A stretch of 64,000 bases of DNA from Paraburkholderia humisilvae (GCF_902859855.1 NZ_CADIKH010000015.1:123918-187917), one strand, 5' to 3'. Positions 8,760 to 18,215 are shown, numbered from the stretch's first letter. Notes: generated by a model from the letters alone, not told the origin. Numbers and translations: made by a program.

Positions 8760-8790
8760 CCGCCGGAGGCATCGCATCCGGCGGTTTTTA
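8760..8790 (+). terminator. Rho-independent terminator after the APC permease
   Basis: CCGCCGGA (8760-8767) pairs with TCCGGCGG (8777-8784) around a nine-base loop and is followed by five T and an A. It ends the permease transcript and separates it from the convergent dioxygenase gene. Confidence 0.85.
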
Positions 8791-8813
8791 TCGAGTACTC
8801 AACGCACCGCAGT

Positions 8814-9599
8814 TCAGGCGTCGGCGAACACGTAGTTCGTCATCGCCAGCACGCGCTGATACGTGCCGAGCGGTTGGATCTGCATCTGAAAGTGATCGCC
8901 GGCGGCGCCCAGCGCGGCGAACAACGGCAGCAGATGCTCGTCGGTCGGGTGCATCGACACCGCGTGCGGCGCACGACGCCGGTAGTCGAGCAACGCGTCG
9001 ATATCGCGCGCGGCCAGACGGGCCTCGAACCAGTCGGTGAACTCCGTCACACGCGGATCCGCGTCTTCGGGGCGCGCCGAGAAGTCCGCTTCGCGCAGGT
9101 TGTGCGTGATTTGTCCTGAGCCGATCACCATCACGCCGTGATCGCGCAATTCGCGCAACGCGCGGCCGACCCGAAAGTGGTGTGCCGGATCCCGGCGCGG
9201 CTGAATCGACAACTGAGCGACCGGCACGTCGGCCGCCGGGAACATCAATAGCATCGGCACCCATGCGCCATGATCGAGCCCGCGCGGCTCACTCGACGAT
9301 GCGATACCCGCTGCGCCAAGGCGTTCCGCCGCGCGGCGCGCGAGGTCCGGCGCGCCTGGCGCTGGATATTCGATCTCGTAGAGTGGGCGCGGGAAGCCGT
9401 AAAAGTCGTGAATCGTCTCCGGATTCTCCGCGGTGCTTGCAACCGGCTGCGCGGTCATCCAGTGCGCGGATAGCATCAGGATCGCGTTCGGACGCGGCAA
9501 TTCAGCCGACAGCGATGCAAATTCAGCGGACGGCAACGACGGGTCGATCGGCAGCGTGGGCGCGCCGTGAGACAGGAATAGCGAGGGTAAGCGGGTCAT
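8814..9599 (-). CDS. ygiD: DODA-type extradiol aromatic ring-opening dioxygenase
   Basis: A 261-residue member of the LigB/DODA superfamily closest to YgiD. Metal-binding histidines are visible at H11 (FLSHGAPT) and H46 (LSAHWM), and the C-terminal MHPTDEHLLPLFAALGAAGD is a family signature. E. coli YgiD cleaves L-DOPA at the 4,5 position; here a catecholic substrate is likely but not proven. The gene stands alone between a permease and ubiX. The start is the ATG at 9599. Confidence 0.9.
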   Translation of the reverse strand: MTRLPSLFLSHGAPTLPIDPSLPSAEFASLSAELPRPNAILMLSAHWMTAQPVASTAENPETIHDFYGFPRPLYEIEYPAPGAPDLARRAAERLGAAGIASSSEPRGLDHGAWVPMLLMFPAADVPVAQLSIQPRRDPAHHFRVGRALRELRDHGVMVIGSGQITHNLREADFSARPEDADPRVTEFTDWFEARLAARDIDALLDYRRRAPHAVSMHPTDEHLLPLFAALGAAGDHFQMQIQPLGTYQRVLAMTNYVFADA

Positions 9600-9747
9600 G
9601 GCGGGGTGGGTCGCGCGCGGGCGCGATCGGGTGGCGTCAACGAAAGCACTATATAACCCGCACTACGGCTTGATAAACGGCACAAAACGGAATTATTTGC
9701 GTCGCCGTTGTTGGGAATCGTTGCCGGTCGCTGCCCGTCGCTGCGGC

Positions 9748-10344
9748 CTATGCGGTTCCGTTCAACCCTTCCCACGCCGGCGCGAGCGACGGCCCGAGTG
9801 CAAGCAGATCCATCGCGCGCGCGACGGTGTGATCGACCATTTCATCGAGCGAAGCGGGTTTGCTGTAGAACGCCGGCACCGGCGGGAACACGATCCCGCC
9901 CATCTCGGTCACGGCCGTCATATTGCGCAGATGCACGAGGTTAAGCGGCGTCTCCCGCACCATCAGCACGAGCCGGCGACGCTCTTTCAGCGTGACGTCG
10001 GCGGCGCGGGAGATGAGATTGTCCGACAGCCCATGCGCGATGCTCGCGAGCGTCTTCATTGAACACGGCGCGACGATCATCCCGTGCGTCGCAAACGAGC
10101 CCGACGCGACACTCGCGCCAATATCGCGCACCGAATGGACGACATCCGCAAGCGGGTTCACGTCGTCTTTGGTCAGCTGCAGTTCGTGCTGGATGTTGAG
10201 CCAGCCGGCGCCCGACACGAGCAGATGGCTTTCGATGCCGCCGATCCGGCGTAGCGCATGCAACAGCCGGATGCCATAAATGGCGCCAGATGCGCCGGTG
10301 ATCGCGACAATCACCCGACGCGGCGCCGCAACGCGTGTGTCCAT
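9748..10344 (-). CDS. ubiX: Flavin prenyltransferase UbiX
   Basis: A 198-residue flavoprotein. The N-terminal VAITGASGAIYGIRLL binds FMN, and the C-terminal part (KPASLDEMVDHTVARAMDLL) is typical of UbiX/Pad1. The enzyme attaches dimethylallyl phosphate to FMN, making the prenylated cofactor of UbiD decarboxylases used in ubiquinone synthesis. The ATG at 10344 is preferred because AGGAGG lies 11 bases upstream; an in-frame start at 10371 would cover that site. It is downstream of grxD on the same strand. Confidence 0.93.
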   Translation of the reverse strand: MDTRVAAPRRVIVAITGASGAIYGIRLLHALRRIGGIESHLLVSGAGWLNIQHELQLTKDDVNPLADVVHSVRDIGASVASGSFATHGMIVAPCSMKTLASIAHGLSDNLISRAADVTLKERRRLVLMVRETPLNLVHLRNMTAVTEMGGIVFPPVPAFYSKPASLDEMVDHTVARAMDLLALGPSLAPAWEGLNGTA

Positions 10345-10415
10345 GACGTGACGCGCCTCCTGGGCGCCCAAGCCGCCCCCACGGGGCGGAGGGGCTATTG
10401 TCTCTTTATGCTTTG

Positions 10416-10727
10416 TTATGCCGCGGCGAACAACTGCTGGAGTTCGCCCGATTGATACATTTCCATCATGATGTCCGACCCGCCGATGAATTCGCCCTTC
10501 ACGTAAAGCTGCGGGATGGTCGGCCAGCTCGAGTATTCCTTGATGCCCTGGCGGACTTCGTCATCTTCGAGCACGTTGACGGTCTTGAACTCGTCGACGC
10601 CGCACGCCTTCAGGATTTGCACCGCACGGCCCGAGAAACCGCACATCGGAAATTGCGCGTTGCCCTTCATGAAGAGCACGACGGGGTTTTCGTCGACGAT
10701 TTGCTTGATGCGTTGTTGCGTGTCCAT
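10416..10727 (-). CDS. grxD: Monothiol glutaredoxin, Grx4/GrxD family
   Basis: A 103-residue cytoplasmic protein with the monothiol CGFS active site (residues 29-32), the lysine in FMKGN before it, and the glutathione-binding WPTIPQLYVKGEFIGG. CGFS glutaredoxins carry and hand over [2Fe-2S] clusters with BolA partners. Start ATG 10727 gives the usual family length. It belongs to the minus-strand run hemA-prfA-prmC-grxD-ubiX, about 170 bases after prmC, so it may have its own promoter. Confidence 0.95.
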   Translation of the reverse strand: MDTQQRIKQIVDENPVVLFMKGNAQFPMCGFSGRAVQILKACGVDEFKTVNVLEDDEVRQGIKEYSSWPTIPQLYVKGEFIGGSDIMMEMYQSGELQQLFAAA

Positions 10728-10899
10728 GACTGACCTTGCGGTTCCGGAAGTAAGTGGGGTGACTTGAAATGATAGCGGATTTCGCGGACGCAAGCCGGCG
10801 CTGCCGGCGCGGTGGGGTGCGGTGACGTGTCTCCGGCTGACTCCGCAAAGACGCCGCGCAAGGGCGCTGCGCGCTGATCAACCCAAGCGCCGGGCGCGA

Positions 10900-11781
10900 T
10901 CACGCGTCGGTATGCGGCGACGAGTCCGCGAGTTCGCCGCCACTGACGCGTTCGATGCCGGCCAGGTCGCGTTCCGAGCGCACCTGGCGAAAGCCGCGTG
11001 CTGTCATCAGCGTGCGCACTGCGCTCGCCTGATCGTAGCCGTGCTCGATCCACAGCGCGCCGTGCGCGGCGAGCCACGCCGGTGCATCCGCGACGATCGC
11101 GCGGATCGCGGACAGGCCGTTCGCTTCGTCGGTCAGCGCGCCGCGCGGCTCGAAGCGCAAGTCGCCTTGTGTGAGATGCGGATCGTCGCTCGCGATATAC
11201 GGAGGGTTGCTGACGATCACATCGAAGCGAAGTGCGGGCACTAGCGCGGCGTACCAGTCGCCTTGCTGCAGGTTCAGCGCGCCGCCGGGCCGTCCGGCGT
11301 CGAGCAGGCGCGCCGCGTTGCGCGTGGCGACCTGCAGCGCTTCGGCGGACCGGTCGACCGCCCACACCTGCGCATCCGGTCGCGATGACGCGATCGCTAC
11401 CGCGATCGCGCCGGTTCCGGTGCCGAGATCGAGCACGCGCGGCTGCGCACGGCCAGCAATGGCACCGAGCACCGTTTCGACCAGCAACTCGGTCTCCGGA
11501 CGCGGAATCAGCACATGCGGCGTCACTTCGAATTCAAGCCCGAAGAACTCGCGCGCGCCGACCAGTTGCGCGACCGGTTCTCCCGCGACACGCCGCGCTT
11601 CCAGCGCTCGCCAGCGCGCCACGGGCGCGGCATCGAGCGGTTCATGCGCGCGCGTGATCAACTCCGTGCGGCGCCAACCGAGCGCATGACCGAGCAGCAT
11701 GCGCGCTTCGAGCGCCGGCAACGCGGACGCGCGAAGGAGTGCCGCTACCGTATCGGGAGCTTCGGCCATGTGTTTGCTCAC
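10900..11781 (-). CDS. prmC: Peptide chain release factor N5-glutamine methyltransferase
   Basis: A 293-residue SAM-dependent methyltransferase. The SAM loop LDLGTGTG is at 118-125 and the catalytic NPPY motif at 192-195 binds the target glutamine; the N-terminal 80 residues form the helical release-factor-binding domain. It methylates the glutamine of the GGQ motif in RF1 and RF2. The start codon overlaps the prfA stop codon by four bases (ATGA), so enzyme and substrate are translationally coupled. Confidence 0.95.
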   Translation of the reverse strand: MSKHMAEAPDTVAALLRASALPALEARMLLGHALGWRRTELITRAHEPLDAAPVARWRALEARRVAGEPVAQLVGAREFFGLEFEVTPHVLIPRPETELLVETVLGAIAGRAQPRVLDLGTGTGAIAVAIASSRPDAQVWAVDRSAEALQVATRNAARLLDAGRPGGALNLQQGDWYAALVPALRFDVIVSNPPYIASDDPHLTQGDLRFEPRGALTDEANGLSAIRAIVADAPAWLAAHGALWIEHGYDQASAVRTLMTARGFRQVRSERDLAGIERVSGGELADSSPHTDA

Positions 11782-12860
11782 TCGGCGTCGCCGAGCGATG
11801 CGAGCAACTCGGCCTGATGTTCGCTGACGAGCGCGGCGATCAGTTCGTCAAGGTCGCCTTCCATGATGGCTTCGAGCCGGTACAGCGTCAGGTTGATCCG
11901 GTGATCGGTCAGCCGACCTTGCGGGAAGTTGTACGTGCGGATGCGCTCGGAGCGGTCGCCGGAGCCGATCAGGCTCTTGCGCGTCGCCGCTTCCTTCGCG
12001 TGCTGCTCGTGGTACTGCTTGTCCTTGATGCGCGCGGCCAGCACTTTCAGCGCGCGATCCTTGTTCTTGTGCTGCGAGCGGTCGTCCTGGCATTCGACGA
12101 CGATGCCGGTCGGCAAGTGCGTAACCCGTACCGCGGAATCCGTCTTGTTGATGTGCTGGCCGCCCGCGCCGGACGCGCGGAACGTATCGATCCGCAAGTC
12201 TGCCGGATTGATTTCGACCTCGCCGATTTCGTCGGCTTCCGGCATCACCGCGACGGTGCACGCGGAGGTGTGAATGCGGCCCTGCGTTTCGGTGGCGGGC
12301 ACGCGCTGCACGCGGTGGCCGCCCGATTCGAACTTCAGCTTCGAGTACGCCGCCTCGCCGGCGATGCGCACGATCACTTCCTTATACCCGCCGAGGTCCG
12401 ACTCGCTCGCCGACATCATTTCGACCTGCCAGCGGTTGCGCTCCGCGTAGCGCAGATACATGCGCAGCAGGTCGCCCGCGAACAGCGCCGACTCGTCGCC
12501 GCCTGTGCCCGCACGGATTTCGAGGAAGATGTTGCGAGCGTCGTTCGGGTCCTTCGGCAGCAGCATCCGCTGCAATTCGTTTTCGAGCTGCTCCATCCGC
12601 TCGCGCGCCGCGCGGATTTCGTCTTCGGCGAATTCTTTCATCGACGGGTCCGACAACAGTTCCTGCGCGGTGGCCGAGTCGCTTATCGCCTGGCGCCACA
12701 GTGCGTAGTGCTCGACGAGCGGGCCGAGCTCCGCATGCTCGCGCGTCAGCTTGCGGTATTGGTCGAGATTCGCGGTGACGTCTTCGCGGCTTAACAGGTC
12801 ATTCAGTTCGGCCAGTCGCGTGGTGAGCTGGTCGAGCTTGCTTTGCATGCTCGTTTTCAT
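11778..12860 (-). CDS. prfA: Peptide chain release factor 1
   Basis: A 360-residue class I release factor. The stop-codon-reading tripeptide PAT is in RVQRVPATETQG, and the GGQ motif falls at residues 233-235, the same numbering as in E. coli RF1. It recognises UAA and UAG and triggers peptidyl-tRNA hydrolysis on the ribosome. The start is ATG 12860; ATG at residue 5 is an alternative. It sits between hemA and prmC, the widely conserved order. Confidence 0.97.
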   Translation of the reverse strand: MKTSMQSKLDQLTTRLAELNDLLSREDVTANLDQYRKLTREHAELGPLVEHYALWRQAISDSATAQELLSDPSMKEFAEDEIRAARERMEQLENELQRMLLPKDPNDARNIFLEIRAGTGGDESALFAGDLLRMYLRYAERNRWQVEMMSASESDLGGYKEVIVRIAGEAAYSKLKFESGGHRVQRVPATETQGRIHTSACTVAVMPEADEIGEVEINPADLRIDTFRASGAGGQHINKTDSAVRVTHLPTGIVVECQDDRSQHKNKDRALKVLAARIKDKQYHEQHAKEAATRKSLIGSGDRSERIRTYNFPQGRLTDHRINLTLYRLEAIMEGDLDELIAALVSEHQAELLASLGDAE

Positions 12861-13008
12861 CGGGCGTTCAGTGTGCGGTCCGCAGCGGGCTCCGGACGGG
12901 ATGACGACTTCGGGAAGCGGGCCAGAAAGGCCGCAGGGCAGGGGCGTCGCACAGGTTCCGCGAAGCGACTGCTGCCGGACCGTCGACGCGCGATACGCTT
13001 GAGCGCAG

Positions 13009-14298
13009 CTAACGCTCGGACGTGTGATTGTGCTTGTAGAAGCCGCTCATCAATTCGATGAGCGCAGCGCGGTCTTCGCCGTTTGCGCGATTTAGCGCGT
13101 GGGTCGGACCGTGGATCAGCTTGTTCGTGATCGCCTGCGACATCGCTTCGAGCACGACCGCTGGGTCGTCGCCGCGCGCGAGCATCTTCAGCGCTTTTTC
13201 GACTTCAACACGGCGCAGCGAATCCGCCTGCGTGTGCATATGACGAATGACCGGCACGATGCTGCGCGCGTCGAGCCAGTGCATGAAATTCTGCACACGC
13301 GTTTCGATGATCGCTTCGGCCTGCGCGACGGCCGCCTGGCGCGACGCATTGCCTTCGCGGACAATCGCGCCGAGATCGTCGACGGTGTACAGGAACACGT
13401 CTTCGAGCATGCCGACTTCCGGCTCTATATCGCGGGGCACGGCCAGATCGACCATGAAAATCGGCCGGTGGCGGCGCGCCTTGACCGCGCGCTCGACCGC
13501 GCCAAGACCGATGATCGGCAACGTGGACGCCGTGCACGACACGATGATGTCGAACTCGTGCATCCGCTGCGGCAGCTCGCCCAACGGAATGGCCCGGCCA
13601 TTGAAGCGTTCGGCAAGGCGCTCGCCGCGCTCGGCGGTGCGGTTCGCGATCACCAGTTCGCGGGGCTGCTGCGCGGCGAAGTGCGTCACGCACAATTCGA
13701 TCATTTCGCCCGCGCCGATGAACAGCACGCGTTGGTTCGACACCTTGTCGAAAATGCGCTGCGCAAGCCGCACGGCCGCGGCAGCCATCGACACCGACTG
13801 CGCGCCGATTTCAGTCGTGCTGCGAACTTCCTTCGCAACCGCGAAGGTGCGCTGGAACAACTGGTTCAGATAGGTGCCCAGCGCGCCGGCCTCGGACGCG
13901 GTGCGCACCGCATCCTTCATCTGACCGACAATCTGCGTTTCGCCAAGCACCATCGAATCGAGCCCCGACGCGACGCGAAACGCGTGCCGCACCGCTTCCG
14001 ATTGCGGCAGCGCGTAGACATGCGGCGCGAGTTCGTCGACGGGGAGATTGTGATACTTCGATAGCCACCGGATCGCGGCCTCGCGGGCGGCATGGTCGTC
14101 GGTGGCGCAATAGAGTTCGGTGCGGTTGCAGGTGGACAGGATCGCGGCTTCAGGCGCGTTGGGCGCCGCCCCGTGCCCCAGCCAGATGCTCTTGAACGCC
14201 TCGAGCGCAGGCTTGACCTGTTCGAGCGGAAACGCCACGCGTTCGCGCAGGGCGACTGGCGCAGTGTGGTGGTTGATTCCGATCGTTAGAAGCTGCAT
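13009..14298 (-). CDS. hemA: Glutamyl-tRNA reductase
   Basis: A 429-residue enzyme. The catalytic cysteine is C57 in STCNRTE; GLDSMVLGETQIVGQ is the signature of the catalytic domain; the Rossmann part has GAGEMIELCVTHF and the C-terminus is the helical dimerisation domain. It reduces glutamyl-tRNA to glutamate-1-semialdehyde, the first step of C5 tetrapyrrole synthesis. A TATAAT at 14347-14342 on the minus strand would give a leader of about 37 nt. prfA follows after 148 bases. Confidence 0.97.
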   Translation of the reverse strand: MQLLTIGINHHTAPVALRERVAFPLEQVKPALEAFKSIWLGHGAAPNAPEAAILSTCNRTELYCATDDHAAREAAIRWLSKYHNLPVDELAPHVYALPQSEAVRHAFRVASGLDSMVLGETQIVGQMKDAVRTASEAGALGTYLNQLFQRTFAVAKEVRSTTEIGAQSVSMAAAAVRLAQRIFDKVSNQRVLFIGAGEMIELCVTHFAAQQPRELVIANRTAERGERLAERFNGRAIPLGELPQRMHEFDIIVSCTASTLPIIGLGAVERAVKARRHRPIFMVDLAVPRDIEPEVGMLEDVFLYTVDDLGAIVREGNASRQAAVAQAEAIIETRVQNFMHWLDARSIVPVIRHMHTQADSLRRVEVEKALKMLARGDDPAVVLEAMSQAITNKLIHGPTHALNRANGEDRAALIELMSGFYKHNHTSER

Positions 14299-14341
14299 AA
14301 GTGGGGACAGCCCGATAAATAGGGCTATGGTTTAGCCCCAT

Positions 14342-14347
14342 ATTATA
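14342..14347 (-). promoter_or_regulatory. Candidate -10 element of hemA
   Basis: A perfect TATAAT on the minus strand just upstream of hemA, overlapping the last codons and stop of the response-regulator gene. No good -35 hexamer is found 16-18 bases further up; GAATGA is the best there. The call therefore rests mainly on the -10 match and its distance from the ATG. Confidence 0.5.
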
Positions 14348-15089
14348 GCGTTTCTACGATTGTTTCATTCCTCGGCGGCTCATCGCCGCCGCCATTGCCG
14401 CCTCCGGCGGAAACTGCGTCCAGCCGGTAGCCGTAGCCATAGAGCGGCGTCAACGCGTAGCCTCGCTCGGGCCGCAGTTCCAGTTTCGCGCGGATGCGGG
14501 ATGCATGCGTATCGAGCGTACGTGACCTGATGTCGCGGCGACCCCAGACGGTTTCAAGGATCTGCGCGCGCGAAACGGGCCGCGACATGTTCGAAAACAG
14601 CAGGAGCGCGAAGCGAAGCTCCTTCGGCGTCAGTGGAATGATTTGTCCCCGAAAGGAGACGATCGAGCGTCCGCCGTCAAACGCATACTCGCCGAACATC
14701 TCGCGGGCGTGGCTGCGCGGTCTGCGAAAGCCCGCGCGCCGGATCAGCGCGTCGACACGGGCCAGCATTTCCGGGCCGCGCACCGGTTTCGCGAGGCAGT
14801 CGTCGGCGCCGGCGTGGAGCGCTGCGACCAGCTCGCTCTCGCGCGGCGCCTTCATCGTGACGATGACCGGCAGGCCGGGCAGCACGTCGCGTGCGAGCGA
14901 AATGACGTCGTCGGCGCAGCGGTCGCCCGCCCAGGCTTCGGTGACGAGCAGATCGAAGAAAAGCTGCTTCGCGCTACAGAGAAACGGCTCGCTGGCGCTG
15001 AAGTGCTGGCACGCGTGTCCCGCCGCGAGCAGCAGGCGGGTGACGAGTTCCGCGTGGCGAAGGTCCGGCTCGATGAGGGCGATTCGCAT
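14343..15089 (-). CDS. OmpR-type response regulator with Asp-to-Glu phospho-site
   Basis: A 248-residue protein with an N-terminal receiver-like domain (1-120) and a C-terminal OmpR/PhoB winged helix (about 130-230, ending LYGYGYRLD). In the receiver, the Thr (T78) and Lys (K101 in LAKPVRG) are conserved, but the phospho-acceptor Asp is a Glu (E51 in DLLVTEAW) and the acidic pair at the N-terminus is EPD rather than EDD. Glu may mimic the phosphorylated state, so the protein could be constitutively active or controlled otherwise. No histidine kinase is adjacent. The last 20 residues are Gly-rich and unstructured. Confidence 0.88.
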   Translation of the reverse strand: MRIALIEPDLRHAELVTRLLLAAGHACQHFSASEPFLCSAKQLFFDLLVTEAWAGDRCADDVISLARDVLPGLPVIVTMKAPRESELVAALHAGADDCLAKPVRGPEMLARVDALIRRAGFRRPRSHAREMFGEYAFDGGRSIVSFRGQIIPLTPKELRFALLLFSNMSRPVSRAQILETVWGRRDIRSRTLDTHASRIRAKLELRPERGYALTPLYGYGYRLDAVSAGGGNGGGDEPPRNETIVETL

Positions 15090-15340
15090 GAGGACGCGTT
15101 GCAGACCGACGCCACGGGTTGCGCGGGCGCTGGCGTTGCGGCTTGCCTAACGTTATTCCCGCCCCTAAACTCAACCGCTACTCATCGCCGCGCAACTGCT
15201 GGCGAACCGCCGATGAACAGCGGCGCAGAAAAGCGCCGTGCTGACCTTCTGGTTAATGAGAGAAAAATGCTAGCTATCGTCGTCATGTCGGCCTATGGGA
15301 TAAATCCGAATCTGCAGACAAATCTTGCGCTGCGGGAGTC

Positions 15341-15607
15341 ATGTCGCTGATGGGCTGGCCCGGAATCGTTGTCCTCGGGGTAGCGGTGGGGCTGGTCGGC
15401 TGGTGGCTACACCCGCTGCGGCGCAGAAGCCGCGCGCGACTGTGGCTTGCGGTGCTGGCCGGGGTGCTGGGCGCTGCGGTCGCGCGCATGGCGGGCAACG
15501 TCACCACGCTGTTTCATGATGGCGATACGCTCGAATGGCCGGTTTGCACGGCGGTTGCGCTGGTCGCGGTGGCCGCGGCCGTCGGCTTGCTGTCAACGCG
15601 GCGATAA
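15341..15607 (+). CDS. Small membrane protein, GlsB/YeaQ/YmgE-like
   Basis: An 88-residue protein with three hydrophobic segments (about 7-22, 33-52 and 66-84) separated by an Arg-rich loop (RRRSRAR). The layout and glycine-rich first and second helices resemble the transglycosylase-associated GlsB/YeaQ/YmgE family, which has no proven enzymatic role. The ATG at 15341 has GGGAG about 5 bases upstream. It lies 36 bases before the aminopeptidase gene and may be co-transcribed with it. Confidence 0.6.
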   Translation: MSLMGWPGIVVLGVAVGLVGWWLHPLRRRSRARLWLAVLAGVLGAAVARMAGNVTTLFHDGDTLEWPVCTAVALVAVAAAVGLLSTRR

Positions 15608-15643
15608 ACTCGCCGCCTGAACTCAATTTTCCTGGTGAATACG

Positions 15644-17458
15644 ATGAACGTCCGACTCCCCGAAACCGCGTCGATTCCCGAGCGGATTGCACAATTACGC
15701 AGCGCGATGTCGCGCGCAGGCTTTGCTGCCTGTCTGGTGCCGTCGGCGGACCCGCATCTGTCCGAGTATCTGCCTGGGCGCTGGAAAGGGCGCGAGTGGC
15801 TGTCCGGCTTCACCGGCTCGGTCGGCACGCTCGTCGTGACCGCCGATTTTGCGGGCCTGTGGGTCGATAGCCGCTATTGGGTGCAGGCCGAAGCGCAACT
15901 GGCCGGCACCGGCGTCCAGTTGATGAAGATGATGGGCGGCCAGCAGACACAGCCGCATATCGAATGGCTCGCGCAAAACGTGCCGGCCGACGGCACGGTG
16001 GCGGTCGACGGCGCGGTGCTGGGCGTCGCGGCGGCACGCGCGCTCAACGACGCGCTGAGCGCGCGCGGCGTCAGGCTGCGCACGGATGTCGACCTGCTCG
16101 ACGCGATCTGGCCACAGCGCCCGGCGTTGCCGACCGATGCGGTATACGAACATACGCCGCCGCAGGCGAGCGTCGCGCGGGCGGAAAAGCTCGACCGGCT
16201 GCGTCGCGCGATGCGGGAGCAAGGCGCGCAGTGGCATTTCATCTCGACGCTCGACGACCTCGCATGGCTGCTGAACCTGCGCGGCGCCGACGTGAACTAC
16301 AACCCGGTGTTCGTCGCGCACGCGCTGATCGGGCTTGAGCGTGCGTCGCTGTTCGTGGTCGAGGGCAAGGTGCCGGCGGCGCTGGTCGACGCGCTCGCGC
16401 GCGACGGGATTCGCGTCGACCCGTATCCGCAGGCGGCCGATGCGCTCGCCGCGCTGCCGGCCGGTGCGACGCTGCTTGCCGACCCGCGGCGCGTCACGTT
16501 CGGCATGCTGCAGTCGGTGCCGGCGCACGTGAAGATCGTCGAAGCGGTCAACCCGACGACGTTCTTCAAGTCCCGCAAGACCGAGGCCGAAGCCCAGCAC
16601 GTGCGTGCGACGATGGAGCAGGATGGCGCGGCGCTCGCGGAGTTCTTCGCGTGGTTCGAAGGGGCGCTTGGTCGCGAAACGATCACCGAGCTGACCGTCG
16701 ACGAGCGGCTGACCGCGGCCCGCGCGCGCCGTCCGGGCTTTGTCACCTTGAGCTTTTCGACGATCGCCGCGTTCAACGCGAACGGCGCGATGCCGCACTA
16801 CCGGGCGCTGCCGGAATCGCATGCGACGATCGAAGGCAACGGTTTGCTGCTGATCGATTCGGGTGGCCAGTATCTGAGCGGCACCACCGACATCACGCGC
16901 GTTGTGCCGATCGGTACGATCGACGACGCGCACCGGCGCGATTTCACAACAGTGTTGAAGGGCACGATCGCGCTGTCGCGCGCACGGTTCCCGCGCGGCA
17001 TTCGCTCACCGATGCTCGATGCGATCGCGCGCGCGCCGATCTGGGAGGCCGGCGCCGACTACGGTCATGGCACCGGTCACGGTGTCGGCTACTTTCTGAA
17101 CGTGCACGAAGGGCCGCAAGTGATCTCACACTATGCGCCCGCCGAAGCGTGGACCGCGATGGAAGAGGGCATGATCACGTCGATCGAGCCGGGCATTTAC
17201 CGGCCGGGCAAATGGGGCATCCGGATCGAAAACCTGGTGCTGAACCGTGCGGCCGGCAAGACCGAATTCGGCGATTTCCTCGAGTTCGAAACGCTGACGC
17301 TGTGCCCGATTGACACGCGTTGCATTGCGTTGCCGCTGCTGCGCGACGATGAGCGCGCGTGGCTTAACGCGTATCACGACACGGTGCGCGCACGTGTCTC
17401 GCCGCATGTGTCAGGCGACGCGAAAGCATGGCTCGAGACGCGTACCAAGGCGATCTGA
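15644..17458 (+). CDS. M24 aminopeptidase P family protein (Xaa-Pro aminopeptidase)
   Basis: A 604-residue three-domain M24B peptidase. Two creatinase-like N-terminal domains (about 10-310) precede the pita-bread catalytic domain, which has the metal-ligand segments DSGGQYLSGTTDITR, HGTGHGVGYFLNVHEGP, TSIEPGIY and GIRIENLV, and a short C-terminal domain after residue 540. The length matches the long eukaryote-like aminopeptidase P. It removes N-terminal residues preceding proline, using two metal ions. No signal peptide is visible, so it is cytoplasmic. The ATG at 15644 is preferred to the GTG at 15635. Confidence 0.92.
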   Translation: MNVRLPETASIPERIAQLRSAMSRAGFAACLVPSADPHLSEYLPGRWKGREWLSGFTGSVGTLVVTADFAGLWVDSRYWVQAEAQLAGTGVQLMKMMGGQQTQPHIEWLAQNVPADGTVAVDGAVLGVAAARALNDALSARGVRLRTDVDLLDAIWPQRPALPTDAVYEHTPPQASVARAEKLDRLRRAMREQGAQWHFISTLDDLAWLLNLRGADVNYNPVFVAHALIGLERASLFVVEGKVPAALVDALARDGIRVDPYPQAADALAALPAGATLLADPRRVTFGMLQSVPAHVKIVEAVNPTTFFKSRKTEAEAQHVRATMEQDGAALAEFFAWFEGALGRETITELTVDERLTAARARRPGFVTLSFSTIAAFNANGAMPHYRALPESHATIEGNGLLLIDSGGQYLSGTTDITRVVPIGTIDDAHRRDFTTVLKGTIALSRARFPRGIRSPMLDAIARAPIWEAGADYGHGTGHGVGYFLNVHEGPQVISHYAPAEAWTAMEEGMITSIEPGIYRPGKWGIRIENLVLNRAAGKTEFGDFLEFETLTLCPIDTRCIALPLLRDDERAWLNAYHDTVRARVSPHVSGDAKAWLETRTKAI

Positions 17459-17483
17459 GCGGATGAACAATAACGGAGCTTGC

Positions 17484-18107
17484 ATGGCCATCAAGGCAGT
17501 CGTGTTCGATTTCGGCGGGGTGCTGATCGATTGGAGTCCACAGTACCTGTACCGCGCGCTGATTCCCGACGAAGCCGAACGTCAGTGGTTCCTCTCGCAC
17601 GTGTGCACGATGGACTGGGTCATTCGTCAGGACGGCGGTCAGTCGATCGCCGAAGGCACAGCGGAGCTCATCGAGCGGTATCCGGAACACGAAACGCTGA
17701 TTCGCGCGTTTTACGAGCGTTGGCACGAGATGATTGCCGGCGTGTTGCACGATGGTGTGGCGACTGTCGACAAGCTCGATGCGGCCGGCGTGCCGCTCTT
17801 CGGGTTGACGAACTGGTCGGCGGAGACGTTCCCATACGCATGGGAGAACTTCCCGGTGCTGCGGCGTTTTCGCGACATCGTCGTATCGGGGCGCGTGAAG
17901 CTGGTGAAACCGGACCCGGCGATTTTCAGCATGATGCGCGAACGGATCGAAGCGCACGTGCCAGGCGTTGAGCCGCACGAACTGGTCTTTATTGACGACA
18001 ACCTGAAAAACGCCGAAGCGGCGAATGCGCTCGGTTGGCACGGCGTGCATCACACGAGTGCCGTGCAGACCGAGACGAAGCTGCGCGAACTGGGCCTGCC
18101 TGTTTGA
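17484..18107 (+). CDS. HAD family hydrolase, YihX/haloacid-dehalogenase subgroup
   Basis: A 207-residue HAD superfamily phosphatase. Motif I is VFDFGGVLIDW, with the first Asp as nucleophile and Gly in place of the second acid, as in the YihX and epoxide-hydrolase N-domain group; motif II is GLTNWS; the Lys is in VKPDPAIF; motif IV is FIDDNLKN. The likely substrate is a small sugar phosphate. Start ATG 17484 has CGGAG upstream. It follows the aminopeptidase by 25 bases and is likely in the same operon. Confidence 0.88.
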   Translation: MAIKAVVFDFGGVLIDWSPQYLYRALIPDEAERQWFLSHVCTMDWVIRQDGGQSIAEGTAELIERYPEHETLIRAFYERWHEMIAGVLHDGVATVDKLDAAGVPLFGLTNWSAETFPYAWENFPVLRRFRDIVVSGRVKLVKPDPAIFSMMRERIEAHVPGVEPHELVFIDDNLKNAEAANALGWHGVHHTSAVQTETKLRELGLPV

Positions 18108-18215
18108 GTGAACGGCGGGCATCAGTCTGTGTAGCGGACTCGCGCCGGGAGAAGAGTGACGCCAGGCGTCACTCGAACGCGAGTGCCACGCCGCCCCACG
18201 CCGAAGTCGCCGCGT

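Noticed and set aside
15695..16933. Long antisense frame within the aminopeptidase gene
   Set aside because: High-G+C codon bias creates long open frames opposite real genes; the sequence is Arg/His/Asp-rich shadow protein.
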